The position numbers and the translations under genes are program-made. Below are positions 26,721 through 36,879 of a stretch of DNA of 64,000 nucleotides, piece by piece. Source of the DNA: Albibacillus kandeliae. GTDB lineage: Bacteria > Pseudomonadota > Alphaproteobacteria > Rhodobacterales > Rhodobacteraceae. The notes below the pieces were generated by a model, which had not been told where the DNA came from, ran no database searches, and saw only the letters and a program-made list of their open reading frames with translations. Position 1 is the first letter of the stretch; every line of letters begins with the position of its first letter. Location: NCBI RefSeq assembly GCF_003116585.1, contig NZ_QEHM01000011.1:102267-166266 (forward strand), in the 5' to 3' direction.

Positions 26721-28382
26721 TCAGACCTCGATTGTCTTGGGACGGCGGCGTTCGAACCAGATCACGATCATCAGCCGGGTCACGAAGATCGCGGTGAAGA
26801 CCGAGGTCAGGATGCCGAGGCCGAGGGTGATGGCAAAGCCGCGCACCGGCCCGGACCCCATGACAAAGAGGATCACAGCGGTGATGAAGGTGGTGATGTT
26901 GGCGTCGATGATCGCCGACAGGGCGCGCTCGTAGCCGAGGGTGATGGCGCGGGCCGGGCCCTTGGCCGTCTTCAGTTCCTCGCGAATACGTTCGAAGATC
27001 AGCACGTTGGCGTCCACCGCCATACCCACGGTCAGCACGATCCCCGCGATACCGGGCAGAGTGAGCGTGGCCCCGAGGACCGACAGCGCCGCGAACATCA
27101 GCACGATGTTCAGGATCAGCGCGATGTTGGCGAAGAGACCGAACAGGCCGTAGCTGAGGAACATAAAGAGCAGCACGGCGGCAAAGGCCACGGCGGTTGC
27201 CACCTTGCCGGCCTCGATGCTGTCCTGCCCCAGTTCCGGCCCGATGGTCCGTTCCTCGAGGAAGTTCAGCTCGGCCGGAAGCGCACCGGCGCGCAGCAGC
27301 ACGGCGAGGTTGGTGCTCTCCTCGACGGTGAAGTTGCCGGTGATGATGCCGGACCCGCCGGGGATATGGCTCTGGATCACCGGGGCCGAGATGACCTCGT
27401 TGTCGAGCACGATGGCGAAGGGCTGGCCGATGTTGTCGCGGGTGTAGTCGCCGAACTTGCGCGCGCCCGTGGTGTCGAACCGGAAGCTGACCGCCGGGCG
27501 GCCGTTCTGGTCGAAGGAGGGCTGCGCATCGACCAGCTCGTCGCCGCTGACGACCGGGCTGGTCTCGATGGTATAGTAGAGCCCCTGCTCGTCCATTGAC
27601 GGGATGACGGCGTTGCCGACACCGGCGCGGGCGTCCGGATCGGAGCCGCGCGAAACCACGGGGTTGAACGTCAGCCGTGCGGTGGTGCCGATGATGCTCT
27701 TGAGTTCGGTGGCGCTGCCGACGCCCGGCACCTGGATCAGGATGCGGTTGTCGCCCTGGCGCTGGATCGTGGGCTCGCGCGTGCCGACCGCGTCGATCCG
27801 GCGGCGGATGATCTCCAGCGCCTGGCGCACGGTGCGGTCGTCGGAGGCCAGCTTCTCGGCCTCGGTCAGCCTGATCGAGATGACGTCGCCGTTGGCCGAG
27901 GCTTCGATGTCCTTGGCACCCGGGGTCGAAAGCGACTGGATCGGCTCGGCGAGGCCGCGCACGGTGGCGAGCGCCTGCTCGATGCCTTCGGGCTTGCCGA
28001 TGCGAACCTGCAACTCGCCCTCGGGCGCGTTCACACGCTGGACGCCGCCGATCGTGTCACGGTCGCCCTTGAGCGCGTCGCGCACCACCGGCCAGAGCGC
28101 GTCCATGCGGGTCTGATAGACCTCCTGGACCTGCACTTCTGCCAGCAGATGCGCACCGCCGCGCAGGTCGAGACCCAGATTGACGAGATTGGAGGGCAGC
28201 CATTCGGGCCACTGCCCGGCCTTCTCGCGAAGATCCGGGGTTTCCCCCGTCTTCTCGATGGCAGCCAGGGCGTCGTTGTGTCCCTCGACCTTCGTGTAGA
28301 AGACGTTGGGCATGGCGAAGACCAGACCGGCAAGGCATACCAGCCAGATCAGCGCCCGCTTCCAAGTGTCGATATGCAGCAT
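26721..28382 (-). CDS. secD: Protein translocase subunit SecD
   Basis: 553 residues, partner of SecF. N-terminal membrane helix, large periplasmic P1 region ('NLGLDLRGGAHLLAEV' near residue 63 and 'IIRRRIDAVGTREPTIQRQGDNRILIQ...'), then five further helices with 'GMAVDANVLIFERIREEL', which bears the proton-path residues. The gene order yajC-secD-secF with short gaps is classical. The start 'MLHIDTWKR' follows yajC by 33 nt. Confidence 0.97.
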   Translation of the reverse strand: MLHIDTWKRALIWLVCLAGLVFAMPNVFYTKVEGHNDALAAIEKTGETPDLREKAGQWPEWLPSNLVNLGLDLRGGAHLLAEVQVQEVYQTRMDALWPVVRDALKGDRDTIGGVQRVNAPEGELQVRIGKPEGIEQALATVRGLAEPIQSLSTPGAKDIEASANGDVISIRLTEAEKLASDDRTVRQALEIIRRRIDAVGTREPTIQRQGDNRILIQVPGVGSATELKSIIGTTARLTFNPVVSRGSDPDARAGVGNAVIPSMDEQGLYYTIETSPVVSGDELVDAQPSFDQNGRPAVSFRFDTTGARKFGDYTRDNIGQPFAIVLDNEVISAPVIQSHIPGGSGIITGNFTVEESTNLAVLLRAGALPAELNFLEERTIGPELGQDSIEAGKVATAVAFAAVLLFMFLSYGLFGLFANIALILNIVLMFAALSVLGATLTLPGIAGIVLTVGMAVDANVLIFERIREELKTAKGPARAITLGYERALSAIIDANITTFITAVILFVMGSGPVRGFAITLGLGILTSVFTAIFVTRLMIVIWFERRRPKTIEV

Positions 28383-28415
28383 TGCCCTGCCTTCTCGTTC
28401 TGGGACAGGACAGGC

Positions 28416-28700
28416 TTACTTTGCCGGCTCGGTCTTGCTCATCACCGTGGCGATGGTGGACTTGACGACGCGGACCTTCACGCCCTCGGCGATCTCCAGT
28501 TCGACTTCGCCGTCTTCCTTGACCTTGGACACCTTGCCGATGATGCCACCCTGGGTCACCACCAGGTCGCCACGTCGCAGCGCTTCGACCATGGCCTGAT
28601 GTTCCTTGACCTTTTTCTGCTGGGGACGGATCAGCAGGAAGTACATGATCGCGAAGATCAGGATGAGAGGGAGAAACTGGCCAAGAGCGCCAACATCCAT
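28416..28700 (-). CDS. yajC: Preprotein translocase subunit YajC
   Basis: 94 residues: one N-terminal membrane helix ('LPLILIFAIMYFLLIRPQQKK', the YajC signature), then a small soluble domain with 'ALRRGDLVVTQGGIIGKVSKV'. YajC associates with SecDF at the translocon. First gene of the yajC-secD-secF run; divergent from serS across 265 bp. Confidence 0.96.
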   Translation of the reverse strand: MDVGALGQFLPLILIFAIMYFLLIRPQQKKVKEHQAMVEALRRGDLVVTQGGIIGKVSKVKEDGEVELEIAEGVKVRVVKSTIATVMSKTEPAK

Positions 28701-28965
28701 GTGGTGTTCCTTTTCGTCGATTGTGCGCCCGTGCGGGCGTGGTCAGGGGGCTGGTTACCGAGGTCCGTCTGACAGGCCCCTCGAGATTTTGGCGGAACCT
28801 ATGCTTTGAGGGGGGGCTTTGCAAGGCGGATAGGGGCAGAGTTCTTGCCCCGACCGGCCCCGGGCGCCCGGCCGCGCCGGGTGCGGGGATCAGGCCCCTA
28901 CCACATCCGACCCACTTCGGGCATAAGGCGGCCCGAACGACTCGTGTAAACAAGGACCAACTCCA

Positions 28966-30258
28966 ATGCATGACATCCGCGCCATCCGGGAAAACCCCGC
29001 CGCCTTCGACGCCGCACTTGCGCGCCGTGGGGACGCGCCGGTGTCGTCGGAGATCCTTGAGCTCGACAGCCAGCGCCGCGCGCGCATCCAGGCGTCTGAA
29101 GAGGCGCAGGCCGAGCAGAACCGCGCCTCCAAGGACGTCGGTGCCGCCAAGGCCAAGGGCGACGATGCCGAGTTCGAGCGCCTGCGCGCGCTCGTGGCCG
29201 AGAAGAAATCCGAAGTCGCGGCCATGCAGGCCGAGGCCAAGGAACTGGACGCCAAGCTGATCGACATGCTGGCCCGCATCGCCAACGCCCCCGCCGCCGA
29301 CGTGCCGGACGGGGCCGACGAGAATGACAACGTCGAAGTGCGCAAGTGGGGCGAGCCGAAGAGCTTCGCCTTCGCGCCCAAGGAGCACTACGAGATCGCG
29401 GGTGTCGCCGCCTCGATGGATTTCGAGCTGGCCGCCAAGATCTCCGGCGCGCGCTTTGTCATGCTGAAGGGCGCGGTTGCCCGCATCCACCGGGCGCTGG
29501 CGCAGTTCATGATCGACACCCATGTCGACCAGAACGGCCTGACCGAGATGAACTCGCCCGTGCTGGTGCGCGACGAGGCGATGTACGGCACCGACAAGCT
29601 GCCGAAGTTCGGCGACGACAGCTACCAGACCACCAACGGCTGGTGGCTGGTGCCGACCTCCGAGGTGCCGCTGACCTACACGGTCGCCGACGAGATCCTC
29701 GAGGCTGCCGCCCTGCCGATCCGGATGACCGCGCACACCCTCTGCTTCCGCTCGGAAGCGGGCAGCGCGGGCAAGGACACGGCCGGCATGCTGCGCCAGC
29801 ACCAGTTCGAGAAGGTCGAGATGGTCTCGGTCACCCATCCCGACGAGAGCGACGCCGAGCAGCAGCGGATGCTGAAATGCGCGGAAGGAATCCTCGAGGC
29901 GCTGGGGATTCCCTATCGCACCGTGATCCTCTGCACCGGCGACATGGGCTTTGGCGCGCGCCGCACCTTCGACATCGAGGCGTGGATCCCCGGCCAGAAC
30001 ACCTATCGCGAGATCTCCTCGGTCTCGACCACGGGCGATTTCCAGGCCCGCCGGATGAACGCGCGCTTCCGTCCCGAGGGCGGCGGCAAGCCGGAGTTCG
30101 TGCACACCCTCAATGGCTCGGGCCTCGCCGTGGGCCGCTGCCTGATCGCCGTGCTGGAGAATGGCCAGCGCGAGGATGGCTCGGTGGAACTGCCGGAGGC
30201 TCTGGGGCGTTACCTTGGCGGTAACACGATCCTGACCTCCGAAGGCAAACTCGAGTGA
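28966..30258 (+). CDS. serS: Seryl-tRNA synthetase
   Basis: 430 residues. The N-terminal coiled-coil arm (about 30-105, '[23 protein letters not shown]...') binds tRNA-Ser. Class II catalytic motifs follow: 'PTSEVPLT', motif 2 '[18 protein letters not shown]', and motif 3 '[17 protein letters not shown]'. It charges tRNA-Ser and tRNA-Sec precursors. The start '[10 protein letters not shown]' is the family N-terminus. The next gene begins on its stop codon (GTGA). Confidence 0.98.
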   Translation: MHDIRAIRENPAAFDAALARRGDAPVSSEILELDSQRRARIQASEEAQAEQNRASKDVGAAKAKGDDAEFERLRALVAEKKSEVAAMQAEAKELDAKLIDMLARIANAPAADVPDGADENDNVEVRKWGEPKSFAFAPKEHYEIAGVAASMDFELAAKISGARFVMLKGAVARIHRALAQFMIDTHVDQNGLTEMNSPVLVRDEAMYGTDKLPKFGDDSYQTTNGWWLVPTSEVPLTYTVADEILEAAALPIRMTAHTLCFRSEAGSAGKDTAGMLRQHQFEKVEMVSVTHPDESDAEQQRMLKCAEGILEALGIPYRTVILCTGDMGFGARRTFDIEAWIPGQNTYREISSVSTTGDFQARRMNARFRPEGGGKPEFVHTLNGSGLAVGRCLIAVLENGQREDGSVELPEALGRYLGGNTILTSEGKLE

Positions 30259-30980
30259 CAGACGAAAGACGGCCATCCCTGATGGCAATTCTGGTCCTTC
30301 TGGCCGCGCTGGCTTTCGCCAGCGCGCCTTTTTTCGTGACCAGTTTTGCCGGTTTCCGCCCCGACCAGTTCCCGGTTCCGCAGATTGACCCGCCGGTACA
30401 GCCTGCGGGCTATGCCTTTGCCATCTGGGGCGTGATCTATCTCTGGCTGATCGTCAGCGCCGGTTTCGGCGTCTGGGCGCGCGGGTCGATGCCCGACTGG
30501 GAGCCGATGCGCCCTGCCCTAGCTCTGTCGGTTGGCGTCGGCGTCGCATGGCTGCCGGTCGCGGTGCTGAGCCCCATCGCGGCGACGGTGTTGATCTGGC
30601 TGATGCTGGTCACGGCGCTGCGCGCGCTCGAAAAGGCCCCGGCGCTGGATCACTGGCTGGCGCGCGCGCCGGTCGGGCTCTACGCCGGTTGGCTCACGGC
30701 CGCAGCCAGCGTGTCGGTCGGGTTGCTGCTGGCGGGCTATGGCATCACCGACGAGATCCCGGCTGCCGTCATCGGGCTGTTGCTGGCGCTGGTGATCGCG
30801 CTGCGCACGCTGCGCCGTGTGCCTGCCAGTGGCGTCTATGGGCTGGGAGTTACGTGGGCGCTGGTCGGTGTGGTCGTCGCGGACATCTCGGGCGCCTTCG
30901 GCATCGCCGTTCTGGCGGGCATCGCGGCGATCTTGACGCTGGTCATGTCGCTGCCGCGCCTGAAAGCGACGGGCCGGTAA
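30255..30980 (+). CDS. TspO/MBR-like membrane protein
   Basis: 241 residues with about seven hydrophobic segments. '[19 protein letters not shown]' resembles the core of tryptophan-rich sensory (TspO/MBR) and related proteins, but the chain is longer than the usual 160 residues, so this is the extended relative rather than classical TspO. The GTG start at 30255 overlaps the serS stop; ATG at 30282 is an alternative. Co-transcribed with serS. Ligand (for example a porphyrin) and role are unknown. Confidence 0.7.
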   Translation: MTDERRPSLMAILVLLAALAFASAPFFVTSFAGFRPDQFPVPQIDPPVQPAGYAFAIWGVIYLWLIVSAGFGVWARGSMPDWEPMRPALALSVGVGVAWLPVAVLSPIAATVLIWLMLVTALRALEKAPALDHWLARAPVGLYAGWLTAAASVSVGLLLAGYGITDEIPAAVIGLLLALVIALRTLRRVPASGVYGLGVTWALVGVVVADISGAFGIAVLAGIAAILTLVMSLPRLKATGR

Positions 30981-30990
30981 TCCCGGCCCG
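30970..30990 (+). terminator. Hairpin at the end of the serS-TspO-like unit
   Basis: 8-bp arms CGGGCCGG/CCGGCCCG (30970-30977 and 30983-30990) enclosing the TAA stop, followed by CCGGTTTAGG. A short T-run and position between convergent genes suggest a terminator of moderate strength. Confidence 0.45.
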
Positions 30991-31009
30991 CCGGTTTAGG
31001 TAGAAAGAC

Positions 31010-31522
31010 CTACTTCTTCTTTTTCTTGGCTTTTTTGGACTTGGCTGGGCTCTTGTCGGCCTTGGCCTTCTTGGTGTCCTTGTCGGCCTTCTTCTTGGAT
31101 TTGCCCGACGTCTTTTCGGACTTGGACTTTTCCGCCTTCACCTTCTTCTTCGGGGCCTTCTCCGCCTTCTTCTTGGACGGTTTCGCCTTCTTCTTCACGG
31201 CAGGCGCCTCGACGGGCGCGGCCTCGGGTGCGGCGGCTTCGACGGGCTCAGTCAGGGCAACGGACGCGGCGGGCTTGGCCGCCTTCAGCGTCGGTTTCGG
31301 GCGCGGCGTGGCGGCAGGTTTGGCCGGGGTGGCGGGAGCGCTGCCAATCAGCGCCTTGGCTGCCTCGATCAGAACGGGTGCGCGCAGGAGCGCGATGCGT
31401 GGAACATTGGTTAATTCCCCCGGCGTGGTCGCGGCGACCGCCTCTGCCGAGCCGTAGCCGTGCTGTTGCAGAACTTCGGCCAGTGCCGGCCCGATTCCGG
31501 GGACTTTCGTGAGTGGTGTCAT
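31010..31522 (-). CDS. Helix-hairpin-helix protein with Lys/Ala-rich tail
   Basis: 170 residues in two parts. Residues 1-60 form a helix-hairpin-helix region ('KVPGIGPALAEVLQQHGYGSAEAV', 'GELTNVPRIA'), a DNA-binding fold similar to the Rad51/RuvA-type HhH. After a Pro/Ala linker, residues ~108-170 are almost only Lys, Ala, Ser and Glu, like histone H1 or the HU/Hc tails of some bacteria. ATG 31522 is chosen since it directly precedes the HhH; the frame upstream to 31699 is not protein-like. It probably binds DNA non-specifically; the role is unknown. Confidence 0.72.
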   Translation of the reverse strand: MTPLTKVPGIGPALAEVLQQHGYGSAEAVAATTPGELTNVPRIALLRAPVLIEAAKALIGSAPATPAKPAATPRPKPTLKAAKPAASVALTEPVEAAAPEAAPVEAPAVKKKAKPSKKKAEKAPKKKVKAEKSKSEKTSGKSKKKADKDTKKAKADKSPAKSKKAKKKKK

Positions 31523-31668
31523 GCTCCATCCTTTGCGTTCGGATCGTCTCGTTGCACCTGGCGCCTGAAACGCCGGGCGGTGTTCGACGGAGCCTACATC
31601 ACGGGAATACGGATTGTATATACATTTGTTATACTTTTGTGTTGCCGCCTGCCCCATTGCCAAAAGCA

Positions 31669-31696
31669 ACAGCGCCCCCGGTGTCGGAGGCGCTGT
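31669..31696 (-). terminator. Rho-independent terminator of the desaturase gene
   Basis: 8-bp arms ACAGCGCC/GGCGCTGT with an inner CCG/CGG pair, about 43 nt past the desaturase stop; on the minus strand it is followed by TGCTTTTGG. Confidence 0.6.
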
Positions 31697-31738
31697 CAAA
31701 TGGGCAGGACGCGGCTGTGCTGACGCTTGAGGCGCCGC

Positions 31739-32719
31739 TCAGGCCTCGACCGGGACGCGGTTCTGCGACTTCGGGAAGGGCACCAGGCGGTTCTGGTCCT
31801 CGTCCCAGAGCTTCAGGTTCAGCGCGGCCACGGCCTCGGGAAACTTGATGCGGCGCGGGGCGACATCGTCGGGCAGCGCATAGTGGCAGCGGCGCAGGCG
31901 ATAGCTCGGGATGCGGGCGTTGAAGTGGTGGATGTCATGCAGCGTGATGTTCGCCACCATGAAATCGAAGAACCACCCGAAATCGAGGCAGGACGAGCCC
32001 TGGATCGCCGCGATCTGCGGGTCGAGGTCGGGGCGGCGATCCCAGTAGGTGTCTTCGAAGTTGTGCTGCAGGTAGACGAGGAAGACGCCGATCATGCCGC
32101 CGAGGAAGCTTGCGCCCAGCCAGACCAGTACGCCGGTCCAGTCGAACAGCCAGTAGAGCAGCGCGAGGTAGGCCACGATGACGACGTTGTGCAGGATGAC
32201 CTTGCCCGCGCCGAAGCGGACCGCGTTCTTGGGCCAGCGGTAGCGGATGAAATAGGTGAAGGCCGACCCGACGGGCACCAGCACGAAGGGATTGCGGTAG
32301 AGGCGATAGACCAGCCGGTCCCAGAACCCCGCCTCGTTCCATTCGCGCAGCGTCATGGTGTGGATTTCGCCGGTCTCGCGGTGTTCGAGATTGCCGATGT
32401 TGGCGTGATGCAGGTTGTGATTCTGCTTCATCACCTCGAAGGGCGCGAAAGTGAAGGGCGACAGCACATGGCCCGCGATCTCGTTCTGGCGGCGGGTCTC
32501 GAACAGCGAATGGTGCCCGGTGTCATGCTGGAGCACATAGAGCCGCACGGCCGAGAACGCGTGCACCAGCACCATCGGGGCCAGGATCCACCATGTGCCG
32601 ACATAGGTGATCGCAAAGTAGAGCGACGTGAAATAGACCGCGAAAGTCCCGAAATAGCTGAGCGAGGCCAATGCGTTGTTCTTCTCGACGTATTGGCGCG
32701 TATGTTCCCGAAGATTCAT
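31739..32719 (-). CDS. Membrane fatty acid desaturase
   Basis: 326 residues with four main hydrophobic segments and the three His boxes of di-iron membrane desaturases: 'HDTGHH' (near 65), 'HNLHHANIG' (near 100) and 'HDIHHFN' (near 263). This pattern fits acyl-lipid (delta-12/omega-6-like) desaturases and related hydroxylases acting on membrane lipids or carotenoid-like substrates; the exact position is not predictable. It stands alone with its own terminator; 264 bp separate its start from the der terminator region. Confidence 0.88.
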   Translation of the reverse strand: MNLREHTRQYVEKNNALASLSYFGTFAVYFTSLYFAITYVGTWWILAPMVLVHAFSAVRLYVLQHDTGHHSLFETRRQNEIAGHVLSPFTFAPFEVMKQNHNLHHANIGNLEHRETGEIHTMTLREWNEAGFWDRLVYRLYRNPFVLVPVGSAFTYFIRYRWPKNAVRFGAGKVILHNVVIVAYLALLYWLFDWTGVLVWLGASFLGGMIGVFLVYLQHNFEDTYWDRRPDLDPQIAAIQGSSCLDFGWFFDFMVANITLHDIHHFNARIPSYRLRRCHYALPDDVAPRRIKFPEAVAALNLKLWDEDQNRLVPFPKSQNRVPVEA

Positions 32720-32924
32720 TTTCGATCCCGATGGCCCTGAGTTTCGATCATCCCGATCTAGCGGCGGCTGGATAGTTCATATTTGTAATGTTTTTTTAAT
32801 ATCTTTCAATCGTGCGAACGATCTACGGCGGAGTGTTTCCCATTTCCAGCGCATTTTCCGCCTGCGGTAAAGCACACGCGCAACGCGAGAGCAGCCCGCA
32901 CAAATCGCCGGTCAGGACAGCAAA

Positions 32925-32951
32925 ACGGCGGGAGTGGAATTCTCCCGCCGT
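32925..32951 (-). terminator. Rho-independent terminator of the der operon
   Basis: Perfect 10-bp arms (32925-32934 and 32942-32951), 7-nt loop, then TTTTGC on the minus strand; 33 nt past the der stop. Confidence 0.75.
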
Positions 32952-32983
32952 CTATCGTGCCAACCCTTCGGGCCGGAAGTATT

Positions 32984-34450
32984 CTAGCCCCGACGCCCCT
33001 CGGTGTGCTTGCGCAACCGGCTTGGCGTGCTTTTCTTCTTGGCCTTGTAGGGGTTCTTGTCGCTCTGGGACCGCATGTGCAGCCGGATCGGCGTGCCGGG
33101 CATGTCGAAATCCTCGCGCAGCCCGTTGACCAGGTACCGCGAATAGCTGTCGGGAACCTTGTCAGGGTGCGAGCACATCACCACGAACCCCGGCGGCCGG
33201 GTCTTGGCCTGGGTCATGTAGCGCAGCTTGATCCGCTTGCCCTGCGGCGCCGGGGGCGGGTGCTGTTCCAGCATGCCCGAGAGCCAGCGGTTCAGCTGGG
33301 CGGTGGTCACCCGGCGGTTCCATACCTCGTAGGCGCGCATGATCGCATCATGCAGCCGGTCGAGCCCCCTGCCCGTCCGGGCGGACACGGTGACCAGCGG
33401 CGCGCCGCGCAGCTGCGGCAGCAGCCGTTCGAAGGCTTCCTTGAGGTCGCGCAGTTTTTCCTGCTTTTCCTCTTCGAGGTCCCACTTGTTCACCGCGACC
33501 ACCACGCAGCGGCCTTCGCGCTCGGCGAGGTCGGCGATGCGCAGGTCCTGCTGTTCAAAGGGAATCGCCGCGTCGAGCAGCACCACCACGACCTCGGCGA
33601 ACTTCACTGCGCGCAGACCGTCGCTGACCGAGAGCTTTTCGAGCTTTTCCTGCACCTTGGCCTTGCGGCGCATACCGGCGGTGTCGAACAGGCGCATCGG
33701 CGTGCCGTCCCACTCGACCTGCAGCGAGATGGAATCACGGGTGATCCCTGCCTCGGGGCCGGTCAGCAGACGGTCGTCGCCGAGAATCTTGTTGATCAGC
33801 GTCGACTTGCCCGCGTTGGGGCGCCCGATAACCGCCACCTGCAGCGGCTTGGCCTTGGTCGGGACCGGCGCGCCCTCGGCGGCCTCGTCCTCGTCCACCT
33901 CGTCCGAGAGCTCCACGTCGATCTCGGGGGCGTCCTCTTCCGCCTTCTCCTCGAAGGCATCCGCGATCGGCATCAGTTGGGAGTAGAGTTCGTTCAGCCC
34001 CTCGCCGTGCTCGGCCGAGAGCCGGACCGGCTCGCCCAGACCAAGCGAATAGGCATCGAGCACACCGGCATCCGCCGCCCGGCCCTCTGCCTTGTTGGCG
34101 GCGAGAATCACGTGGGCCGAGCGTTTGCGCAGGATTTCGGCAAAGATTTGGTCGGTCGGGGTGATCCCGGTGCGAGCATCCACCATGAAGAGGCAGATGT
34201 CGGCCATGTCCACCGCGCGCTCTGTCAGGCGGCGCATACGTCCCTGCAGGCTGTCGTCGTTGGCATCCTCGAGGCCCGCGGTGTCAATCACCGTAAAGCG
34301 CAGGTCACCCAGCCGTGCCGCGCCTTCGCGCAGGTCACGGGTGACCCCGGGCTGGTCGTCGACCAGCGCCAGCCTCTTTCCGACGAGGCGGTTGAACAAT
34401 GTGGATTTGCCCACGTTGGGGCGGCCCACGATGGCTAGGGTAAAGGACAT
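32984..34450 (-). CDS. der: Ribosome biogenesis GTPase Der (EngA)
   Basis: 488 residues with two tandem GTPase domains and a C-terminal KH-like domain. First domain: '[12 protein letters not shown]', 'DTAGLED', 'ANKAEG'. Second: '[12 protein letters not shown]', 'DTAGMRRK', 'VNKWDLE'. The acidic linker between them (about 165-205) is longer than in E. coli, as usual in this group. Der helps 50S subunit maturation. It ends the yfgM-like/bamB/der run and has a strong terminator. Confidence 0.97.
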   Translation of the reverse strand: MSFTLAIVGRPNVGKSTLFNRLVGKRLALVDDQPGVTRDLREGAARLGDLRFTVIDTAGLEDANDDSLQGRMRRLTERAVDMADICLFMVDARTGITPTDQIFAEILRKRSAHVILAANKAEGRAADAGVLDAYSLGLGEPVRLSAEHGEGLNELYSQLMPIADAFEEKAEEDAPEIDVELSDEVDEDEAAEGAPVPTKAKPLQVAVIGRPNAGKSTLINKILGDDRLLTGPEAGITRDSISLQVEWDGTPMRLFDTAGMRRKAKVQEKLEKLSVSDGLRAVKFAEVVVVLLDAAIPFEQQDLRIADLAEREGRCVVVAVNKWDLEEEKQEKLRDLKEAFERLLPQLRGAPLVTVSARTGRGLDRLHDAIMRAYEVWNRRVTTAQLNRWLSGMLEQHPPPAPQGKRIKLRYMTQAKTRPPGFVVMCSHPDKVPDSYSRYLVNGLREDFDMPGTPIRLHMRSQSDKNPYKAKKKSTPSRLRKHTEGRRG

Positions 34451-34499
34451 GACCTTGACGCTTCCGCTAAACAGATGCGCCGTCTACCGCATTCGGCGC

Positions 34500-35843
34500 T
34501 CAACGGAAAGCGTACAAATCACCGGCCGTGCTGACAACGTAGAGCGTGCCATTCGCGACAACGGGGCCTGTCGTCGCTCCGTCGGGGATTTCGACGGAGG
34601 AGAGCAGCCGCCCGTCCTGCGGCGAGAAGAAGCGCAGGAAGCCGTCGTTCGAGGCCACGACAAGGCGTCCGCCAGCGAGGACAGGGCCGTAGTGGGCAAA
34701 GATCGCCGCCCGCTTGCGCGGCTTGGCCTTGACGAAGTCCGGCAGGTCATGCGCCCAGATGGTCTCACCCGTGCTGGCGCTGAGACGGAGAAGTTGGTTG
34801 TTGTCGGAGACGGCAAAGATGCTGTCCCCCGCGGGCCAGACCGGGCCCATCGTGCCCTGCCGCGCGCTCCAGATCATGGTGCCATCGCCGGCATCCAGCG
34901 CCGCGATGCGGCCCGAGTGGTTGCCCGCGTAGATGGTGTTGCCCACGACGACCGGGCTGCCGGTCACGTCGCTGATGCGGCTCGACACGCGGCCGGTGCG
35001 CTGACCGGCCACCATCGCCTGCCAGCGGACAAGGCCGCCCTGACGGAACACGCCGAGAATTTCGCCCGAGCCGAAGGCAAAGACCACGAACTTGTTGGCC
35101 AGCACCGGCGCGGGCGCGCCCAGCACGTTGGCGATGCTCGGGGCCACGTCGGCGCGCCATGCGATGGTGCCGTCCGAGGCCTTGATGGCCCAGCCGGTGT
35201 CATCGCCCGCCACGAGGTAGACGAAGCCGCCCGAGACCAGCGGCGTACCACTGCCCGTGGCGTCGAGTTTTTGGGTCCAGCGCACCTGCCCCGTCCGCGC
35301 GTCGATTGCGCTGAGGCGCCCGAAGCCGGTCGAGACGTAGAGCACGCCGTTGTCATAGGCCATGCCGCCGCCAGTGGCCTGATCCTTGGAATCGGTCGCC
35401 GGGGTCAGGTCGGTCTGCCAGGCCAGCTGACCCGCAGGGGTCACGGCCGAGACCTGGGCACTGCTGTCCAGTGTATAGATCAGCCCGCCTGCCACCACCG
35501 GATCGGCGGTGATGCGGCCGCGCCGGCCGTCACCGGCACCGATGTTCACTTTCCACAGGCGCTGCGTCGCAGCGCCGAGGCGCGCGTTGGCCACACGGTT
35601 CGCGGCGGTGCCGGGCGATTGCGCCCAGGTGGCGTTGCCGACCTGCGCGGGAAGCTGGATGGGCCGGCTCTGGTTGTTGTCCGCGTCGGGCGCACGTTCG
35701 AGCGGGGTGCCTGCCAGCGACGGGCGGATGTCCTCGCGCTGACCGATCAGGACGACTTCCTTCTCGGCACAGGCCGTCATCATCAGAAGAGCGCAGCCGC
35801 CCAGGGCGACCCCGAGGCGAGTGGAAAGAAACGATGCGATCAT
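34500..35843 (-). CDS. bamB: BamB-like PQQ-type beta-propeller lipoprotein
   Basis: 447 residues. A lipoprotein signal with 'MMTAC' puts the lipidated Cys at about residue 25. The rest is an eight-bladed propeller of PQQ-like repeats with recurring 'G.IYALDA..G...W' motifs (for example 'RLSAIDARTGQVRWTQK', 'GRIAALDAGDGTMIWSA'). BamB is an outer-membrane lipoprotein of the beta-barrel assembly machine. The order yfgM-bamB-der supports the name. ATG 35843 starts a proper signal; upstream extension is rejected. Confidence 0.88.
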   Translation of the reverse strand: MIASFLSTRLGVALGGCALLMMTACAEKEVVLIGQREDIRPSLAGTPLERAPDADNNQSRPIQLPAQVGNATWAQSPGTAANRVANARLGAATQRLWKVNIGAGDGRRGRITADPVVAGGLIYTLDSSAQVSAVTPAGQLAWQTDLTPATDSKDQATGGGMAYDNGVLYVSTGFGRLSAIDARTGQVRWTQKLDATGSGTPLVSGGFVYLVAGDDTGWAIKASDGTIAWRADVAPSIANVLGAPAPVLANKFVVFAFGSGEILGVFRQGGLVRWQAMVAGQRTGRVSSRISDVTGSPVVVGNTIYAGNHSGRIAALDAGDGTMIWSARQGTMGPVWPAGDSIFAVSDNNQLLRLSASTGETIWAHDLPDFVKAKPRKRAAIFAHYGPVLAGGRLVVASNDGFLRFFSPQDGRLLSSVEIPDGATTGPVVANGTLYVVSTAGDLYAFR

Positions 35844-35919
35844 AACGTCTTGCCTGTCCTCAAACACCAATGGCTGGCTTCCGGCCGGGCCGCGCCTGCC
35901 CCTCGCGGGGCGGGTGGCG

Positions 35920-36594
35920 CTAGCCCTGCGATCCGGGCACAGCTTCCGGTTTGCCTCCAAGCGCAACAATTGCTTGCGTTGCGCGTTGTTTCAAGTCCGA
36001 GGTGGTCTCAGCGTCCTGCAGGATTTCCTGATACTTGGCGATTGCCGCCTCGGTGTCGTCCTGTTCCAGCGAGAGCAGCGCCAGCTGCTCCTCGGCCAGC
36101 ATCCGCAGCGGGTTGCCCGGCTGAGCCAGCGCCTGCAGCCCGGTGCGACGCTCGTCGATGGTGCTCTCGTCGCCAGCCTGCAGGATCAGCGCCTTGAAGC
36201 TGGCGATCTGGCGGTAGATCTCGGGAATTTCGCCATTCACGGCGATGGCGTTCAGCGTGGCCACGGCAGAGCTGGTGTTCCCCGCCTCTGCCTGTGCGGC
36301 GGCCAGCGAGAACTCGACCACGGCGTTGCCGCCCGGGGACTCGGCGGTCACGGTCGAAAGCTCGGCGGCGCGGCCTGCTGCGTCGTTGGCCTGCAGCGCA
36401 GTGGTGATGCTGTCGCCCAGCGCCTCGGCGGCCTGGCGGTTCTGCGCGGCGCTGTATTCCTTGTAGGCGGCCCCGCCGACGATGGCGACAATCGCGACCG
36501 CGGCGATCCAGCCATAGCGCCGGAACATCGCGAACAGCCTGTCCCGGCGGACCTCCTCGGTCACCTCGTCGATGAAACTGTCACTATCGCTCAT
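35920..36594 (-). CDS. YfgM-like TPR membrane protein (SecYEG ancillary subunit family)
   Basis: 224 residues: a short cytoplasmic start ('SDSDSFIDEVTEEVRRDRLFAMFRRYG'), one membrane helix (about 29-44), and a periplasmic helical-repeat domain. This is the architecture of YfgM, which links the SecYEG translocon with periplasmic chaperones, and the gene stands just before bamB and der as in many proteobacteria. Sequence identity in the family is low, so the name rests partly on position. Confidence 0.82.
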   Translation of the reverse strand: MSDSDSFIDEVTEEVRRDRLFAMFRRYGWIAAVAIVAIVGGAAYKEYSAAQNRQAAEALGDSITTALQANDAAGRAAELSTVTAESPGGNAVVEFSLAAAQAEAGNTSSAVATLNAIAVNGEIPEIYRQIASFKALILQAGDESTIDERRTGLQALAQPGNPLRMLAEEQLALLSLEQDDTEAAIAKYQEILQDAETTSDLKQRATQAIVALGGKPEAVPGSQG

Positions 36595-36879
36595 GATCCG
36601 CCCTTGACTGCAGCTCGAATTTTATTGGCGAAACCGCCGGTTACACCCGCGTCTGCAGGCATCTCCGCCCCCCAGTTCCGGGCAAAGCTGCCCCCTCTTA
36701 GCGCGCATGGCGGCGCAAGCCAAGTGGATGCGCAAATGCGACAGGCAGGATACTTGCGGCCCGGCGGGAAAGACCCTATTTTGAACCGAATAGTTTAGAC
36801 GAATTCTCTGGCGGTTCCGTACTCCTTCACGTCAGTGCCCGCCGGAGGCCTTGACCAGCAAAGTCCAGAAAGGCCGCAA

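Noticed and set aside
28057..30288. Minus-strand frame (743 codons) across secD, yajC and serS
   Set aside because: Crosses several real genes in other frames and has no domain.
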